Assembly (NCBI GenBank): GCA_001751225.1
Contig: MAXT01000148.1
Location: 1-8,396 of the forward strand
DNA length: 8,396 nt
Source: Desulfuromonadales bacterium C00003107
GTDB taxonomy: Bacteria > Desulfobacterota > Desulfuromonadia > Desulfuromonadales > Syntrophotaleaceae
Direction of reading: 5' to 3'
The first letter of the stretch is position 1, and each line of letters starts with the position of its first letter. The translations under genes were made by a program, and so were the position numbers. Shown in pieces: positions 1-8,214 of this stretch. The notes below the pieces were generated by a model, which had not been told where the DNA came from, did no database searches, and worked only from the letters and a program-made list of their open reading frames with translations.

Positions 1-1
1 A

Positions 2-289
2 CCGGCAACAACGCCAGGGGCCGCGTTCATTCCTTGGATTGGCAACAATCTGGACGACATCCTTTGCGAACAGCATTCACGGACCGTTGGCCGGGACAAC
101 TGTGTCAGCTTTGAGGGAGTGACCCTGCAGATACCGGCCAATGACTACCGTTGCAACTACATCAAAGCAAGGGTTCGTATTCACCGATATCTCGATGGGA
201 CTCTAGCGATTTTCCACGGCCCGCGCAAACTGGCAATCTATGACCAACAAGGGCAACTGCAAATCCAGAAGCAGGCGCAAAACCAATAA
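2..289 (+). CDS. Transposase, C-terminal fragment (ISNCY-like, integrase-core type)
   Basis: An open frame enters from the left edge and stops at TAA 287-289, giving the last 95 residues of a protein whose start lies outside the window. The segment contains DILCEQHSRTVGRDNCVSFE, then VTLQIPANDYRCNYIKARVR and IHRYLDGTLAIFHGPRKLA. That pattern resembles the region just after the DDE integrase core in ISNCY (IS1202-type) transposases, where a beta-rich domain follows the catalytic Glu. The three catalytic acidic residues are upstream and cannot be seen, so activity cannot be judged. The visible part has no frameshift or stop. The family call comes from remembered sequence pattern only; an IS481-type relative is the main alternative. 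Confidence 0.8.
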   Translation, partial: PATTPGAAFIPWIGNNLDDILCEQHSRTVGRDNCVSFEGVTLQIPANDYRCNYIKARVRIHRYLDGTLAIFHGPRKLAIYDQQGQLQIQKQAQNQ

Positions 290-301
290 AACTGCCGCAA
301 A

Positions 302-330
302 AGATTTCCCGTCACTGGGATGGGAAATCT
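302..330 (+). repeat. Stem-loop after the transposase stop codon
   Basis: AGATTTCCC (302-310) and GGGAAATCT (322-330) form a perfect 9-bp stem with an 11-base loop, 12 bases after the transposase stop. No T-run follows it, so it is not a classical intrinsic terminator. It could weaken readthrough in either direction or belong to the element's end structure. Confidence 0.6.
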
Positions 331-378
331 GGACAGTTCATTTGCTACAGAACCGGACAGTTCTATTTGTTGCCAACA
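331..378. repeat. Tandem subterminal repeats at the IS end
   Basis: Two direct copies of GGACAGTTC begin at 331 and 355. Each is followed, after zero or one extra base, by ATTTGCT or ATTTGTT. The outer copy runs into the CCAACA that probably ends the element. Repeated short motifs at an element end usually serve as binding sites for its transposase. Confidence 0.55.
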
Positions 379-406
379 GGGGCGAGGGTGATAACGGGGG
401 TAGGGG
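379..406 (+). other. Potential G-quadruplex
   Basis: Four G-runs occur in a row: 379-382 (4 G), 386-388 (3 G), 396-400 (5 G) and 403-406 (4 G), with loops of 3, 7 and 2 bases. This meets the usual G3+ N1-7 rule. The G-rich strand is the plus strand, so an RNA reading out of the IS would carry it and the rnhA mRNA would carry the C-rich complement. It fills most of the gap between the IS end and the rnhA stop codon. Folding is predicted only from the pattern. Confidence 0.5.
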
Positions 407-415
407 TGGTTTGGA

Positions 416-865
416 CTAGCTGCGGCCGACGGTGATGGCGTCGCGGGCCAGCTCGTCGCAGCGTTCGTTTTCCGGATGGCCGTTGTGTCCACGAACCCAG
501 CACCACTCGATCTCATGGGGAGCGCAGGCCGCTTGCAGCCGTTCCCAGAGATCACGATTGGCAACCGGCTCCTTTTTAGAATTCTTCCAGCCCTTCTTGA
601 TCCAGTTGTTGATCCATTCGGTGATGCCCTTATGGACATACTGGGAATCGGTGGTCAAGCGTGCGCGGCAGGGCCGCTTAAGGGCTTCGAGGCCGACGAT
701 GGCCGCCATCATCTCCATGCGGTTGTTGGTGGTGTCGGGGTCGTAACCGGACAACTCTCTGGTCTGGGAGCCTGAGCGCAGTAGGGTTCCGTAGCCTCCG
801 GGGCCGGGGTTGCCTGAACAGGCACCATCGCTGAAGATTTCTACCAGGTTGTTGTCTGTAGGCAT
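416..865 (-). CDS. rnhA: Ribonuclease HI
   Basis: RNase HI cuts the RNA strand of RNA-DNA hybrids in the cytoplasm, removing R-loops and primers. The product is 149 residues, close to the roughly 155 of the E. coli enzyme. The active-site set is complete: Asp13 in [16 protein letters not shown], Glu51 in NRMEMMAA, Asp73 in TTDSQYV, His127 in [16 protein letters not shown], and Asp137. Each sits at the E. coli position plus three. The basic helix and handle ([16 protein letters not shown], residues 85-100) are present. I chose the ATG at 863-865. A frame extending to 922 would start inside the stem of the tRNA terminator and add a non-family leader. The ribosome binding site is weak and no promoter is clear between the terminator and the start, so expression may depend on terminator readthrough. 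Confidence 0.95.
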   Translation of the reverse strand: MPTDNNLVEIFSDGACSGNPGPGGYGTLLRSGSQTRELSGYDPDTTNNRMEMMAAIVGLEALKRPCRARLTTDSQYVHKGITEWINNWIKKGWKNSKKEPVANRDLWERLQAACAPHEIEWCWVRGHNGHPENERCDELARDAITVGRS

Positions 866-900
866 GGTCGGGCTTTCGGAATGGTTTGTTGTCTGGTTGA

Positions 901-943
901 GTAAAAAAAGCAACAGCCCCATTACCGTGGGTAATGGGGCTGT
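901..943 (-). terminator. Intrinsic terminator of the tRNA-Lys/tRNA-Glu unit
   Basis: ACAGCCCCATTACC (913-926) and GGTAATGGGGCTGT (930-943) form a perfect 14-bp stem with a 3-base loop. On the minus strand the stem is followed by TGC and then seven Ts (complement of A903-909). It begins 7 bases after the end of tRNA-Glu, so it should end the tRNA transcript and lies between it and rnhA. The short A tract and the C-rich arm do not make a good terminator in the plus direction. Confidence 0.9.
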
Positions 944-950
944 CAGTTGT

Positions 951-1028
951 TGGCGTCCCCAGGGGGATTCGAACCCCCGTCGCCGCCGTGAAAGGGCGGT
1001 GTCCTGGGCCAGGCTAGACGATAGGGAC
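951..1028 (-). tRNA. tRNA-Glu (anticodon TTC)
   Basis: The minus strand reads a full cloverleaf starting GTCCCTATCGTCTAG and ending GGGGACG plus an encoded CCA (951-953). The anticodon arm is CCGCC-CTTTCAC-GGCGG, so the anticodon is TTC. The T arm contains GGTTCGAATCC. The length is 78 bases including CCA. It is the second gene of a two-tRNA transcript, 5 bases after tRNA-Lys. Confidence 0.97.
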
Positions 1029-1033
1029 TTATC

Positions 1034-1109
1034 TGGTGAGCCGCGTAGGGATCGAACCTACGACCATCTGATTAAAAGTCAGATGCTCTACCAACTGAGC
1101 TAGCGGCTC
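1034..1109 (-). tRNA. tRNA-Lys (anticodon TTT)
   Basis: The minus strand reads GAGCCGC...GCGGCTC with an encoded CCA (1034-1036). The D arm has AGCTCAGTTGGTAGAGC. The anticodon arm is TCTGA-CTTTTAA-TCAGA, giving anticodon TTT, and the T arm contains GGTTCGATCCC. The length is 76 bases. It is first in the Lys-Glu pair, about a dozen bases downstream of the predicted transcription start. Confidence 0.97.
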
Positions 1110-1128
1110 TTGCTCACAACGGAATGCA

Positions 1129-1177
1129 TTTATACTGAATCAGCTCAAAAGAGTCAACCCCTTTTTTCAAATTTTTT
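1129..1177 (-). promoter_or_regulatory. sigma70 promoter with UP-like element for the tRNA pair
   Basis: On the minus strand TTGACT (1152-1157) and TATAAA (1129-1134) are separated by exactly 17 bases, close to consensus. Directly upstream lies AAAAAATTTGAAAAAAG (1161-1177), two A-tracts at the place where an UP element contacts the RNA polymerase alpha subunits. This layout is typical of strong stable-RNA promoters. Initiation should fall near 1122, leaving a short 5' leader to be trimmed from tRNA-Lys. The tRNAs therefore need not depend on readthrough from purA. Confidence 0.8.
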
Positions 1178-1257
1178 CAGGGTTTGGAGTATTTTAACAG
1201 TACGGCCTGTAAATGCTAGCTGTAGTTTCTGCTAAATCACAATTGCTCGCCTGTGGT

Positions 1258-3868
<2,611 letters not shown>

Positions 3869-3884
3869 TGGTTTATCTTCCTTT

Positions 3885-3907
3885 AAAATTAATTCCGCCA
3901 TGGGCGG
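3885..3907 (-). terminator. Weak GC hairpin between serA and hisZ
   Basis: CCGCC (3895-3899) and GGCGG (3903-3907) form a perfect 5-bp GC stem with a 3-base loop. On the minus strand it is followed by AATTAATTTT. This resembles a short, leaky terminator or attenuator in the serA-hisZ gap. The stem is short and the T tract is broken, so partial readthrough into hisZ is likely. It also buries the upstream candidate ATG of hisZ. Confidence 0.4.
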
Positions 3908-3948
3908 TGTTTTCTGTCATCTAGTCGTACGTGGTTGCAGTTGGTGAA

Positions 3949-5532
3949 TTAGAGACTGACCTGGACTGCCGAGATGATATGCGGGTTGGCTCGAAGGCGC
4001 TGTAGAACCTCTTCTGGGATCTTGCTGTCCACGGTAATCAGGGAGATGGCCCGGCCCTGAATCTTGCGACGTGACAACCCCATCATGGCGATGTTAACGC
4101 CGGACTCCCCCAGAATCTGTCCGATGAAGCCAATCACCCCTGGGCAGTCATGATTATGCAGGATCAAAATGTGGCCTGTGGGAACGGCCTCTACGTGGTG
4201 GTCGTCGACCCGGACGATGCGGTAATCCTGATCACCGAACAGGGCGCCACTCACTGAGCTTTCGCCGTTGCTACCGGCAATGGTCAGTCGAATCAGGTTG
4301 GCGAATTCCTGAGACGTATCGCAGCTTCGTTCCATTATCTGAATACCCCGTTCGCGGGCCAGGTGGGGGGCGTTGACATGGTTGACTGTAGGGCCGACAA
4401 TCGGTTCCAGCAGGCCTTTGAGTAAGGCGTTGGTCAAGGGTCGGGACGGATGCTCGGTCACACTGCCTGAATACTCAATGGTGATTTGTTGCAGCCCCTT
4501 GATTCCGCGCTGGGCCTGGAATTGGCCGAGACGCTCGGCTAATTCCACATAGGGGCGGATTTCGCTGAGCCGCTCAGCGCTGATCGAGGGCATGTTCACA
4601 GCGTTGGTGACGATTCCCTTCTGCAGGAAATCGACAATCTGCCGGGCCACTTGCACTGTCACGTTGATCTGGGCATCGACGGTTGAAGTACGCAGATGAG
4701 GGGTGCAAATCACTTGATCCATGGCCAGCAGCGGGTTGTCGGGATTGGGCGGCTCGTTAAGAAAGGCGTCAAGAGCCGCACCGGCCACCTGCTTTCTCTC
4801 AATGGCGGCGGCCAGGGCGGTTTCTTCGATCAGCCCGCCAACGGCACAATTAACGATTCGACAGCCCGGCTTGACCTGTGCCAGGGATTCTTCGTCAAAA
4901 AGATTGGTTGTTTCCGAGGTCAAAGGGACGTGCAAGGAAATAAAGTCGGAGCGATTCAGCAGCGTGGCAAAGTCGACCACTTCGGCACCCTTTTGGAGAA
5001 TCACCTCTTCGGCCAGATAGGGGTCGTATACGATGACCCGCATCTTCAAGCCCAGGGCCCGTTCAATGACCAGGCCGCCGATTTTGCCGGCGCCGACTAC
5101 CCCAAGGGTCTTACCGTTGATTTCCACGCCGAGAAAGCGCTGGTTTTCCCACTGGCCTCTCTTGGTCGAGCTGTTTGCTTCGGGAATCTGGCGGCTGAGA
5201 GCCAGCAGCATGGCAATGGAATGCTCGGCGGCGGTGGTAATGCTGCCAAAGGGGGTGTTCATCACAACAACCCCTTTGCGGTTGGCTGTCTCCAGATCGA
5301 GGTTTTCGATGCCGATGCCAGCCCGTCCAATGACCCGCAAGCGGGGAGCTGCATCGAGGACCTCGGCGGTTACCCGGGTGCCACCACGCACCACTAGCGC
5401 CTCAGTGCTCTGCACTGCCTGCAACAGTTCCTCAGAAGAGATGCCAGGCCGGTAATCGAGTTCGATACCCTCGGCTTCTTCGAACACCGCCAATCCTTCG
5501 GCGGAAAATATGTCAGAAACCAGAACGTTCAT
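3949..5532 (-). CDS. serA: D-3-phosphoglycerate dehydrogenase, long form with altered active site
   Basis: SerA oxidises 3-phosphoglycerate with NAD as the first step of serine synthesis. The product has 527 residues, the usual long-form length. The N-terminal substrate and NAD domains cover about 1-320, with GAGKIG at 147-152 and the ribose-binding Asp170. An intervening (ASB) domain covers about 325-450. The C-terminal ACT domain has NHDCPGVIGFIGQILG and is the usual site of serine regulation. Catalytic Glu260 (NEPP) and His279 (TPH) are present, but the usual Arg in NCARGG is Val231 (NCAVGG). The usual HLGAST is HLRTST, with Arg281. A related 2-hydroxyacid dehydrogenase with another substrate is therefore possible, although the ASB-ACT architecture argues for SerA. 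The start MNVLVSD fits the family; an upstream extension to 5646 overlaps the promoter. Confidence 0.9.
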   Translation of the reverse strand: MNVLVSDIFSAEGLAVFEEAEGIELDYRPGISSEELLQAVQSTEALVVRGGTRVTAEVLDAAPRLRVIGRAGIGIENLDLETANRKGVVVMNTPFGSITTAAEHSIAMLLALSRQIPEANSSTKRGQWENQRFLGVEINGKTLGVVGAGKIGGLVIERALGLKMRVIVYDPYLAEEVILQKGAEVVDFATLLNRSDFISLHVPLTSETTNLFDEESLAQVKPGCRIVNCAVGGLIEETALAAAIERKQVAGAALDAFLNEPPNPDNPLLAMDQVICTPHLRTSTVDAQINVTVQVARQIVDFLQKGIVTNAVNMPSISAERLSEIRPYVELAERLGQFQAQRGIKGLQQITIEYSGSVTEHPSRPLTNALLKGLLEPIVGPTVNHVNAPHLARERGIQIMERSCDTSQEFANLIRLTIAGSNGESSVSGALFGDQDYRIVRVDDHHVEAVPTGHILILHNHDCPGVIGFIGQILGESGVNIAMMGLSRRKIQGRAISLITVDSKIPEEVLQRLRANPHIISAVQVSL

Positions 5533-5612
5533 AAAGAATCGGCCTGTATACCTATCTGAATTGTTGCGTAAATCAATTAAAAGTCGAAGCCTTTTGAAGG
5601 AATTGCACAAAC

Positions 5613-5646
5613 AGTATAAACTAGCAACAGGCCCTGAGGATGTCAA
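5613..5646 (-). promoter_or_regulatory. Probable promoter of serA
   Basis: On the minus strand a perfect TTGACA lies at 5641-5646. TAGTTT (5618-5623) follows at a 17-base spacing and overlaps a better-matching TATACT (5613-5618) at 22 bases, which is too far for ordinary use with this -35. Initiation near 5606-5612 would give a leader of about 75 bases before the ATG. This gives serA its own start even if some pepA transcript reads through. Confidence 0.6.
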
Positions 5647-5691
5647 GGATTAGGGGAAGCCCGTCTGTCGGTCGCCTTTGATTTGACTGGG

Positions 5692-7188
5692 CTAGGCCAG
5701 ATTCCGGTGCAGATGTTCGATCAGCAAGCGTACGCCAAATCCGGTGCCTCCGGCTGGCCGATAGTCGGAGCCTTTTTCCTGCCAGGCCGTGCCCGCGATA
5801 TCCAAGTGGGCCCAACGAAAGTCTTTGGCAAAATGCTGCAGAAAGGCGGCAGCAGTAATGGTGCCGGCCGGGCGGCCGCCGATGTTCTTTAGATCAGCAA
5901 CTTCACTTTTTATTTGATCGGCGTATTCATCCCATAGGGGCAGCTGCCAGCAGCGCTCGCCGCTCGCCTCGCCAGCTCGCTGTAATTGACGCAGAAGGCC
6001 GTTATGGTTGCCGAGGACGGCCGCCGCATGGTGACCCAGGGCGATGATGCAAGCGCCGGTCAGGGTCGCCACATCGATGACCTCCCGCGGGTTGAAGCGT
6101 TTGGCGTAAGTCAGGGCGTCGGCCAGAATCAGGCGGCCTTCTGCGTCGGTATTGAGAACTTCGATGGTGCTACCGGCCAGCGAGGTCAGAATGTCACCGG
6201 GTCGAATGGCGCTGCCCGAAGGTAGATTCTCCACCGCCGGAATGATGCCTGTCAGGTTGACCGGTAACTTCAGCAGGGCGGCCGCCAGTAGCGTGCCTAG
6301 TACGGTCGCGCCGCCGGCCATGTCCATCTTCATCTGGCCCATATTTTCGCCGGGTTTTAGGGAGATACCGCCTGAGTCGAAGACCACGCCCTTGCCGACC
6401 AGGGCCACGGGACGTTCCTCGCCAGCGCCTTTGTAGTGCAGCACGATCAGGCGTGGTTCCCGAATACTGCCTTGAGCCACGCCGAGCAGGGCACCGAAGC
6501 CCTCCTGCTCGAGAGCTGGCCGGTCCAGTACCGTACATTGCAGGCCGGCCTCTGCCGCGATGGTCTGCGCTTGTTCGGCCAGAAAGACTGGTGACTTAAC
6601 GTTGCCTGGCTCGTTGACTAGATCCCGGGCCAGCAGCACACCGCGGCACAGTTTCTCGGCTCTCTGGACCGCTGCATTTATGGCTGGCAGGTTGCCTTTG
6701 CGGTCCGTCACTACATTCAGCTGCTTTAGCGAAGGGGCTCGTTTCGGATCGGCACTGCGGTAGCGTTCGAAGCGGTAGTCAGCCAGAAGCAGTCCCTCGA
6801 CCCAGGCACTGGCCATGGCCTCGATTGGCAGGCTGTGCAGGGGGCTGTCCGCCGGGATCCATGTGAAATCCGTCAGCCGCCGCTGCCGCAGTTGGTCGAC
6901 TGCCGCGGCTCCCGCTCGGCGCAGGGTTTCCAGAGTGATGTCCCGTTCCTTGCCGAGGCCGATGAGTAGAATGCGCTCGGCCACCAGTTGGCGACTGCCG
7001 TGCAGCAGCAGGGTTTGTTGGGCGTTCCCGGAAAATTCCTGAGCCGTGACTGCGCGAGTAAGGGTTCCATCGAGGGCCTTGTCAATTTTTTTCAATAGCG
7101 GCGTGGCCAGCTGATTGGCCACAACCCCTATCAGTAGACAAGGGGTGGCCTGTTTCAGAGTGGCGCCGTGAGTGACGTTGATGTCCAT
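5692..7188 (-). CDS. pepA: Leucyl (cytosol) aminopeptidase, M17 family
   Basis: M17 aminopeptidases remove N-terminal residues from peptides in the cytoplasm using two metal ions, and form hexamers. The product has 498 residues. Its N-terminal macro-like domain covers about 1-160 and the catalytic domain follows. The metal and catalytic residues are all present: Lys266 and Asp271 in VGKGVVFDSGG, Lys278, Asp289 in MKMDMAGG, and Asp348, Glu350 and Arg352 in NTDAEGRL. Each equals the E. coli PepA position minus four. The ATG at 7186-7188 has AAAGGA about 9 bases upstream. In E. coli PepA also binds DNA in Xer recombination and gene control; whether this one does cannot be seen. No clear terminator follows before serA. 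Confidence 0.97.
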   Translation of the reverse strand: MDINVTHGATLKQATPCLLIGVVANQLATPLLKKIDKALDGTLTRAVTAQEFSGNAQQTLLLHGSRQLVAERILLIGLGKERDITLETLRRAGAAAVDQLRQRRLTDFTWIPADSPLHSLPIEAMASAWVEGLLLADYRFERYRSADPKRAPSLKQLNVVTDRKGNLPAINAAVQRAEKLCRGVLLARDLVNEPGNVKSPVFLAEQAQTIAAEAGLQCTVLDRPALEQEGFGALLGVAQGSIREPRLIVLHYKGAGEERPVALVGKGVVFDSGGISLKPGENMGQMKMDMAGGATVLGTLLAAALLKLPVNLTGIIPAVENLPSGSAIRPGDILTSLAGSTIEVLNTDAEGRLILADALTYAKRFNPREVIDVATLTGACIIALGHHAAAVLGNHNGLLRQLQRAGEASGERCWQLPLWDEYADQIKSEVADLKNIGGRPAGTITAAAFLQHFAKDFRWAHLDIAGTAWQEKGSDYRPAGGTGFGVRLLIEHLHRNLA

Positions 7189-7242
7189 GGAGCGATTCCT
7201 TTCTGCGTGAGAAAAGTTGGCGGCGGACGGTTTGCTGGCCCT

Positions 7243-7271
7243 ATTGTAGCTTCTTCCTGGGCCTGTTTCAA
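7243..7271 (-). promoter_or_regulatory. sigma70 promoter of pepA
   Basis: On the minus strand TTGAAA (7266-7271) and TACAAT (7243-7248) are separated by exactly 17 bases, each one or two mismatches from consensus. Initiation near 7236 gives a leader of roughly 48 bases to the pepA ATG. It lies in the gap shared with the divergent hydrolase gene. Confidence 0.75.
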
Positions 7272-7306
7272 TGTTTTAGCCGCGGATAATTATTTGCCAG
7301 AATCTG

Positions 7307-7315
7307 TGTAATAAT
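7307..7315 (+). promoter_or_regulatory. Possible extended -10 promoter for the hydrolase gene
   Basis: TGTAATAAT at 7307-7315 resembles an extended -10 element (TGn followed by AATAAT, one mismatch from TATAAT). No good -35 lies 17 bases upstream. An alternative is TTGCCA at 7294-7299 with TATTTT 18 bases later. Either would start a transcript a few tens of bases before the ATG at 7365. Confidence 0.3.
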
Positions 7316-7364
7316 GCTATTTTGGCGCAGATTGAAACGGTTTCGAAAGACTAGGGAGCGGAGC

Positions 7365-8171
7365 ATGGAAGCAGCCTGTATGGAGATCACCATACTTGGA
7401 TCGGGCACCAGCACCGGGGTGCCGATGCTCGGCTGTTCCTGCGACGTCTGTCGTTCAACCGATCCTCACAACTGCCGCACTCGCTGCAGCGCTCTGATCA
7501 GCTATCGCGGTCAGCAAATCGTCATTGATACCGGCACTGACTTTCGCCAGCAGGCCCTGCGTGCGGGCATCGGCCAGATCGATGCGGTGCTTTACACCCA
7601 TGCCCACGCCGACCATGTGCACGGCATTGATGATCTGCGTGCTTTCAATATGAGTTCCGGCGGCGCCGCCATCCCCATATACGGCCTGCCGTCGACCATG
7701 GATCTGATTCGGCGCAACTTCCGCTATATTTTTGGCGATGAAGTGGCGTCCAAGTTTCGACCGCGGCTGGTACCCTGGGACCTGGGAGGCAATTTCTCTC
7801 TCTGTGGGCTGCCTGTCGAACCACTGTTTCTGCAGCATGGCCCCGGCAGTTCCTGCGGCTATCGCATCGGGTCCTTTGCTTATGTGACGGATTGCAACGG
7901 TATTTCCGAATCGACCATGTCCCGTCTGCAGCAGCTCGAGCTGTTGGTTATTGATGGCCTGCGTTTTAGCTCCCACCCCACCCACTTCAGTGTCGATGAA
8001 GCTATTGCCGTGTCCGCTCGGCTTGGTGCCCGGCGCACCGTTTTAACTCATATCTGTCATGAAGTCGAACATCAGCGGGATACTGCCAAGCTTCCTAGCG
8101 GGGTGGAATTTGCCTACGACGGCCAGCGTTTCACGCTGCCTTTGCCGCCCAACCATTCTCTGCAAGAATAG
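7365..8171 (+). CDS. PhnP-like metallo-beta-lactamase-fold hydrolase
   Basis: The product has 268 residues with the metallo-beta-lactamase metal motif THAHADH (His79, His81, Asp83, His84), then His158, Asp176 in VTDC, and His229 in LTHICH. It also has the extra zinc-site cysteines of E. coli PhnP (Cys24, Cys26, Cys29 in LGCSCDVC) and the matching His232. PhnP hydrolyses phosphoribosyl 1,2-cyclic phosphate in phosphonate breakdown. No phn genes are seen here, so the substrate is unknown and is probably another cyclic phosphodiester. The ATG at 7365 has AGGGAG 6 bases upstream. An in-frame ATG at 7314 lacks a ribosome site, and one at 7380 is a weaker alternative. The EF-G gene begins 43 bases downstream, so the two probably share a transcript. 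Confidence 0.9.
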   Translation: MEAACMEITILGSGTSTGVPMLGCSCDVCRSTDPHNCRTRCSALISYRGQQIVIDTGTDFRQQALRAGIGQIDAVLYTHAHADHVHGIDDLRAFNMSSGGAAIPIYGLPSTMDLIRRNFRYIFGDEVASKFRPRLVPWDLGGNFSLCGLPVEPLFLQHGPGSSCGYRIGSFAYVTDCNGISESTMSRLQQLELLVIDGLRFSSHPTHFSVDEAIAVSARLGARRTVLTHICHEVEHQRDTAKLPSGVEFAYDGQRFTLPLPPNHSLQE

Positions 8172-8200
8172 ATAGCCGCTCATTTGTTTGATTTCTTTCT

Positions 8201-8207
8201 GGAGGTG
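8201..8207 (+). promoter_or_regulatory. Strong ribosome binding site of the EF-G gene
   Basis: GGAGGTG lies 7 bases before the ATG at 8215 and is close to the full anti-16S complement. It fixes the start codon. It is the strongest such site in the window, consistent with a well-translated product. Confidence 0.75.
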
Positions 8208-8214
8208 ACAGGAC

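Larger units (their letters stand above)
1..378 (+). mobile_element. Right end of an insertion sequence (ISNCY/IS1202-like)
   Basis: This stretch holds the 3' end of a transposase gene, a short non-coding tail with a stem-loop, and two direct copies of GGACAGTTC at 331-339 and 355-363 (24-base period). The copies are followed by similar ATTTGCT and ATTTGTT motifs, as expected of transposase binding sites at an element end. I place the outer end near 378, where the sequence reads CCAACA; the terminal CA would pair with a TG at the other end. The left end, the matching inverted repeat and the target duplication lie outside the window, so the exact boundary is inferred. The element is convergent with rnhA, whose 3' end appears intact. 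Confidence 0.7.

Noticed and set aside
238..639. Minus-strand open frame spanning the IS end and the 3' part of rnhA
   Set aside because: It crosses the IS/chromosome junction and overlaps rnhA in another frame. Its product is low-complexity and rich in Arg, Ser and Pro.
810..1103. Plus-strand open frame of 97 residues across the tRNA pair
   Set aside because: It is antisense to both tRNAs and the terminator. Its C-terminal part is the translated complement of tRNA-Lys, a well-known kind of false protein.
951..1109. tRNA genes as an attachment site for an integrated element
   Set aside because: No integrase gene and no repeated tRNA 3' end is visible, and the IS at the left edge is separated from the tRNAs by an intact rnhA.
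4696..5397. Plus-strand open frame of 233 residues inside serA
   Set aside because: It lies antisense to a fully explained gene, shows no recognisable motif, and arises from the GC-rich codon pattern of serA.
5641..5691. Terminator after pepA
   Set aside because: Only a 5-bp AGCCC/GGGCT match with a loop of about 26 bases is present and no T-run follows, so it is not convincing.
7455..7985. Minus-strand open frame of 176 residues inside the hydrolase gene
   Set aside because: The plus-strand hydrolase accounts for the region with all metal ligands. The antisense frame has no recognisable domain.
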